A stretch of DNA of 64,000 bases from Streptomyces sp. AC558_RSS880 (lineage in GTDB: Bacteria; Actinomycetota; Actinomycetes; Streptomycetales; Streptomycetaceae), in contig NZ_JAGMUJ010000004.1 of the NCBI RefSeq assembly GCF_019049255.1, positions 19,239-83,238 on the forward strand, written 5' to 3'. A program made the translations under genes and the position numbers. Positions 62,791 to 64,000 of this stretch are shown here, one piece after another; the stretch's first letter is position 1; each line of letters starts with the position of its first letter. The notes below the pieces were generated by a model. That model did not search any database. It was not told the origin of the DNA and worked only from the letters and a program-made list of their open reading frames with translations.

Positions 62791-63444
62791 ATGGCTGGTG
62801 GACTGCTCATGGGCGCGGCGGTGGCCGCGCTCCTCACCGCCGCGTTACCCGCGCACGACCCGTCGACCGGGTTCGAGGACCCGCCGCCGGACAAGATCGT
62901 CATCAAGGTCGCCACAGTGAACGGTTCCGGTTGCCCCCAGGGCACCGCCGCGGTCGCCGTCTCCGCGGACAACACCGCGTTCACCGTGACGTACAGCGAC
63001 TACCTCGCCCAGGCCGGCGGGGACTCCGACCCCACGGCCTTCCGCAAGAACTGCCAGCTCAGCCTGCTGGTGCACGTCCCCCAGGGCTTCACCTACGCCA
63101 TCGCCAGCGCCGACTACCGGGGCTTCGCCTCGCTCCAGCCCGGCGCGAGCGCCACACAGCGGGCGTCGTACTACTTCCAGGGCTCCCCGAACACCGAGTA
63201 CCGCAGCCACCCCTTCGCGGGCCCCTACGACGACAACTGGCAGGCCACGGACGAGACCGACTGGGCGCAGCTGGTCTACGCGCCCTGCGGGGTCCAGCGC
63301 AACTTCAACATCAACACGGAGCTGCGGGTGAACGCGGGCACCACGTCACCCGACGGCGTCAGCTTCATGACGATGGACTCCACGGACGGGGACATCAGCA
63401 CGGTGTACCACCTGGCGTGGAAGGAGTGCCCGGAGAAGTCGTGA
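62791..63444 (+). CDS. Secreted DUF4360 protein with a TTA codon
   Basis: 217 aa from the ATG at 62791 (GGATGGAG upstream). Short signal peptide MAGGLLMGAAVAALLTAALP. The mature part is a DUF4360 beta domain: VATVNGSGCPQGTAAVAVSADNTAFTVTYSDY, NCQLSLLVHVPQGFTYAIASADYRGFASL, YDDNWQATDETDWAQLVYAPCG, NINTELRVNAG, with four conserved Cys. DUF4360 proteins are small secreted proteins of unknown role in fungi and streptomycetes. Leu19 is encoded by TTA (62845-62847), so expression should need the developmental tRNA bldA. Confidence 0.85.
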   Translation: MAGGLLMGAAVAALLTAALPAHDPSTGFEDPPPDKIVIKVATVNGSGCPQGTAAVAVSADNTAFTVTYSDYLAQAGGDSDPTAFRKNCQLSLLVHVPQGFTYAIASADYRGFASLQPGASATQRASYYFQGSPNTEYRSHPFAGPYDDNWQATDETDWAQLVYAPCGVQRNFNINTELRVNAGTTSPDGVSFMTMDSTDGDISTVYHLAWKECPEKS

Positions 63445-64000
63445 CCCGGTGACCCGACCGGTGCGGCCCGTACGGCCCGGATGGGCGTGCGGGCCGCACC
63501 TCGGTGTCACCGCCGGCTGAAAGGTCACCGTCGGGGCCACTCGCTTCTTCGCCAGTGTCGTGCTTCCGTGAGCCGCGTCAAGGGCGCTGCGTTCCGCTGC
63601 GCTCCACTCCGCGTCGCCTTCGGCGATGGCCCTCCGGGCCACCCTTGACTCGGCTCGCTCCAGCACGGGAGAGAAGCGAGCGAGCGGCCCGGAGGAAAGC
63701 GGAGGCCCAGGCACGCCTGCGGTCTACCGTCTGTTTCCAGGCCGATGGCGTTCACGGACGCGCTCGCGTCTCGCCCGCACGCCGGGCCGGCTCAGCGGCC
63801 GACGGTGGGTGGGTGGCGGGAGCATGGGCGCACTCGAGTGGTGGCGGGATGCCGCGTCAGGCCCAGCGGCCGGTGCCCGGCAGTCGCGAGAGAGTCCGGC
63901 CGGGTGGGGAGACCTTCCCTGTCCCGGCTCTGCGGGGCCAGGGGCGGGGATGCCTTGCTGAAAGGTGTGAACAATCAGCGGGCACCTGCCCTTAGAACGC
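63445..64000. other. Non-coding right end of the window with a large inverted repeat
   Basis: Frames here lack Streptomyces codon bias, so I see no gene. The main feature is the nested inverted repeat of 63535-63690. The remaining part to 64000 has G-rich runs but no recognised element. A gene beyond the window edge cannot be excluded. Confidence 0.5.
63535..63690. repeat. Nested imperfect inverted repeat (structured DNA/RNA element)
   Basis: Left arm 63570-63584 (GAGCCGCGTCAAGGG) pairs with right arm 63642-63656 (CCCTTGACTCGGCTC), 14 of 15 positions. The homology extends outward through CGTGCT (about 63559 and 63664) to ACTCGCTTCT (63540) and AGAAGCGAG (63671). Inside are two perfect hairpins, TCGCC-TTC-GGCGA (63614-63626) and GGCCC-TCC-GGGCC (63628-63640). 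A multi-branched structure of about 150 bp results. Confidence 0.65.

Noticed and set aside
63504..63995. 163-aa plus-strand frame at the right end
   Set aside because: No codon bias, no ribosome site and it spans the inverted-repeat structure. Several frames are open there merely because the region is GC-rich.
1..64000. CRISPR arrays, rRNA genes and insertion sequences
   Set aside because: No spaced direct repeats, no rRNA-like sequence and no transposase motif were found on reading both strands.

Overview
The window is a piece of high-GC actinobacterial chromosome, almost certainly Streptomyces. The evidence is the extreme third-position GC, GTG/TTG starts, the neighbouring dnaG and HrdA-type sigma genes, an Mbl actin homologue, a MatB-type malonyl-CoA synthetase, many Tat-secreted proteins and a TTA (bldA) codon. 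About 50 genes are packed on both strands. There is no integrase, transposase, CRISPR array or rRNA. The three tRNA genes are two identical tandem tRNA-Asn(GTT) and one tRNA with a CAT anticodon.

Layout. 0-3.3 kb: a sortase-anchored excalibur protein, a small frameshifted gene and two Tat-exported beta-propeller proteins. 3.4-8.6 kb: assimilatory nitrite reductase (nirBD plus an FAD reductase) behind a GlnR-like box, with a divergent TauE/SafE permease. 8.7-14.1 kb: a membrane PQQ-like propeller, an imine-reductase-like enzyme with its divergent HxlR regulator, a class F sortase with a secreted partner, and a gamma-glutamylcyclotransferase. 14.2-18.8 kb: assimilatory nitrate reductase (nasA) with its own GlnR-like box, a PIN/RHH toxin-antitoxin pair, a SanA-like protein and a CbiX-type chelatase. 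19-28.2 kb: dgt, a ferredoxin-reductase-like flavoprotein, a 982-aa DUF4157 protein ending in an ADP-ribosyltransferase domain, dnaG and hrdA. 28.3-35.3 kb: a lipoprotein, a heterodimeric ABC exporter, a divergent FGGY kinase, a YtxH-like protein and the tRNAs. 35.6-39.2 kb: a 52-aa repeat protein, a STAS/ANTAR/MEDS-ATPase partner-switch set and mbl. 39.3-44.5 kb: a malonate locus (fused carboxyltransferase, matB, matC, GntR regulator) followed by an 11-bp minisatellite. 44.6-47.9 kb: an ATP-grasp enzyme, and IclR plus an SMP-30 lactonase. 48-53.6 kb: a module of three MAB_1171c-type membrane proteins, an ImmA/IrrE-like zinc peptidase and an FAD monooxygenase. 53.8-62.5 kb: a sugar ABC importer, GH43 arabinanase, intracellular GH51 arabinofuranosidase and a GH35-like protein without its catalytic glutamates. 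62.8-64 kb: a DUF4360 secreted protein carrying a TTA codon, then structured non-coding DNA.

How the genes fit together. NasA reduces nitrate to nitrite and NirBD reduces nitrite to ammonium. Both sit behind four-part GlnR-like boxes, and CbiX can serve siroheme synthesis for NirB. The ABC importer, GH43 and GH51 form an arabinan/arabino-oligosaccharide uptake and breakdown route. A motif shared between its promoter and that of the IclR-lactonase operon 7.6 kb away suggests common control. The malonate locus would import malonate (MatC) and activate it (MatB) under a FadR-type GntR regulator.

The two most unusual systems are the orphan DUF4157-ADP-ribosyltransferase protein (21.8-24.7 kb), which looks like an exported toxin or contractile-injection-system effector with no injection apparatus or obvious immunity gene nearby, and the triplicated MAB_1171c/ImmA/FAD module (48-53.6 kb), whose function I cannot name. 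All family names come from motif recognition; no database search was run.
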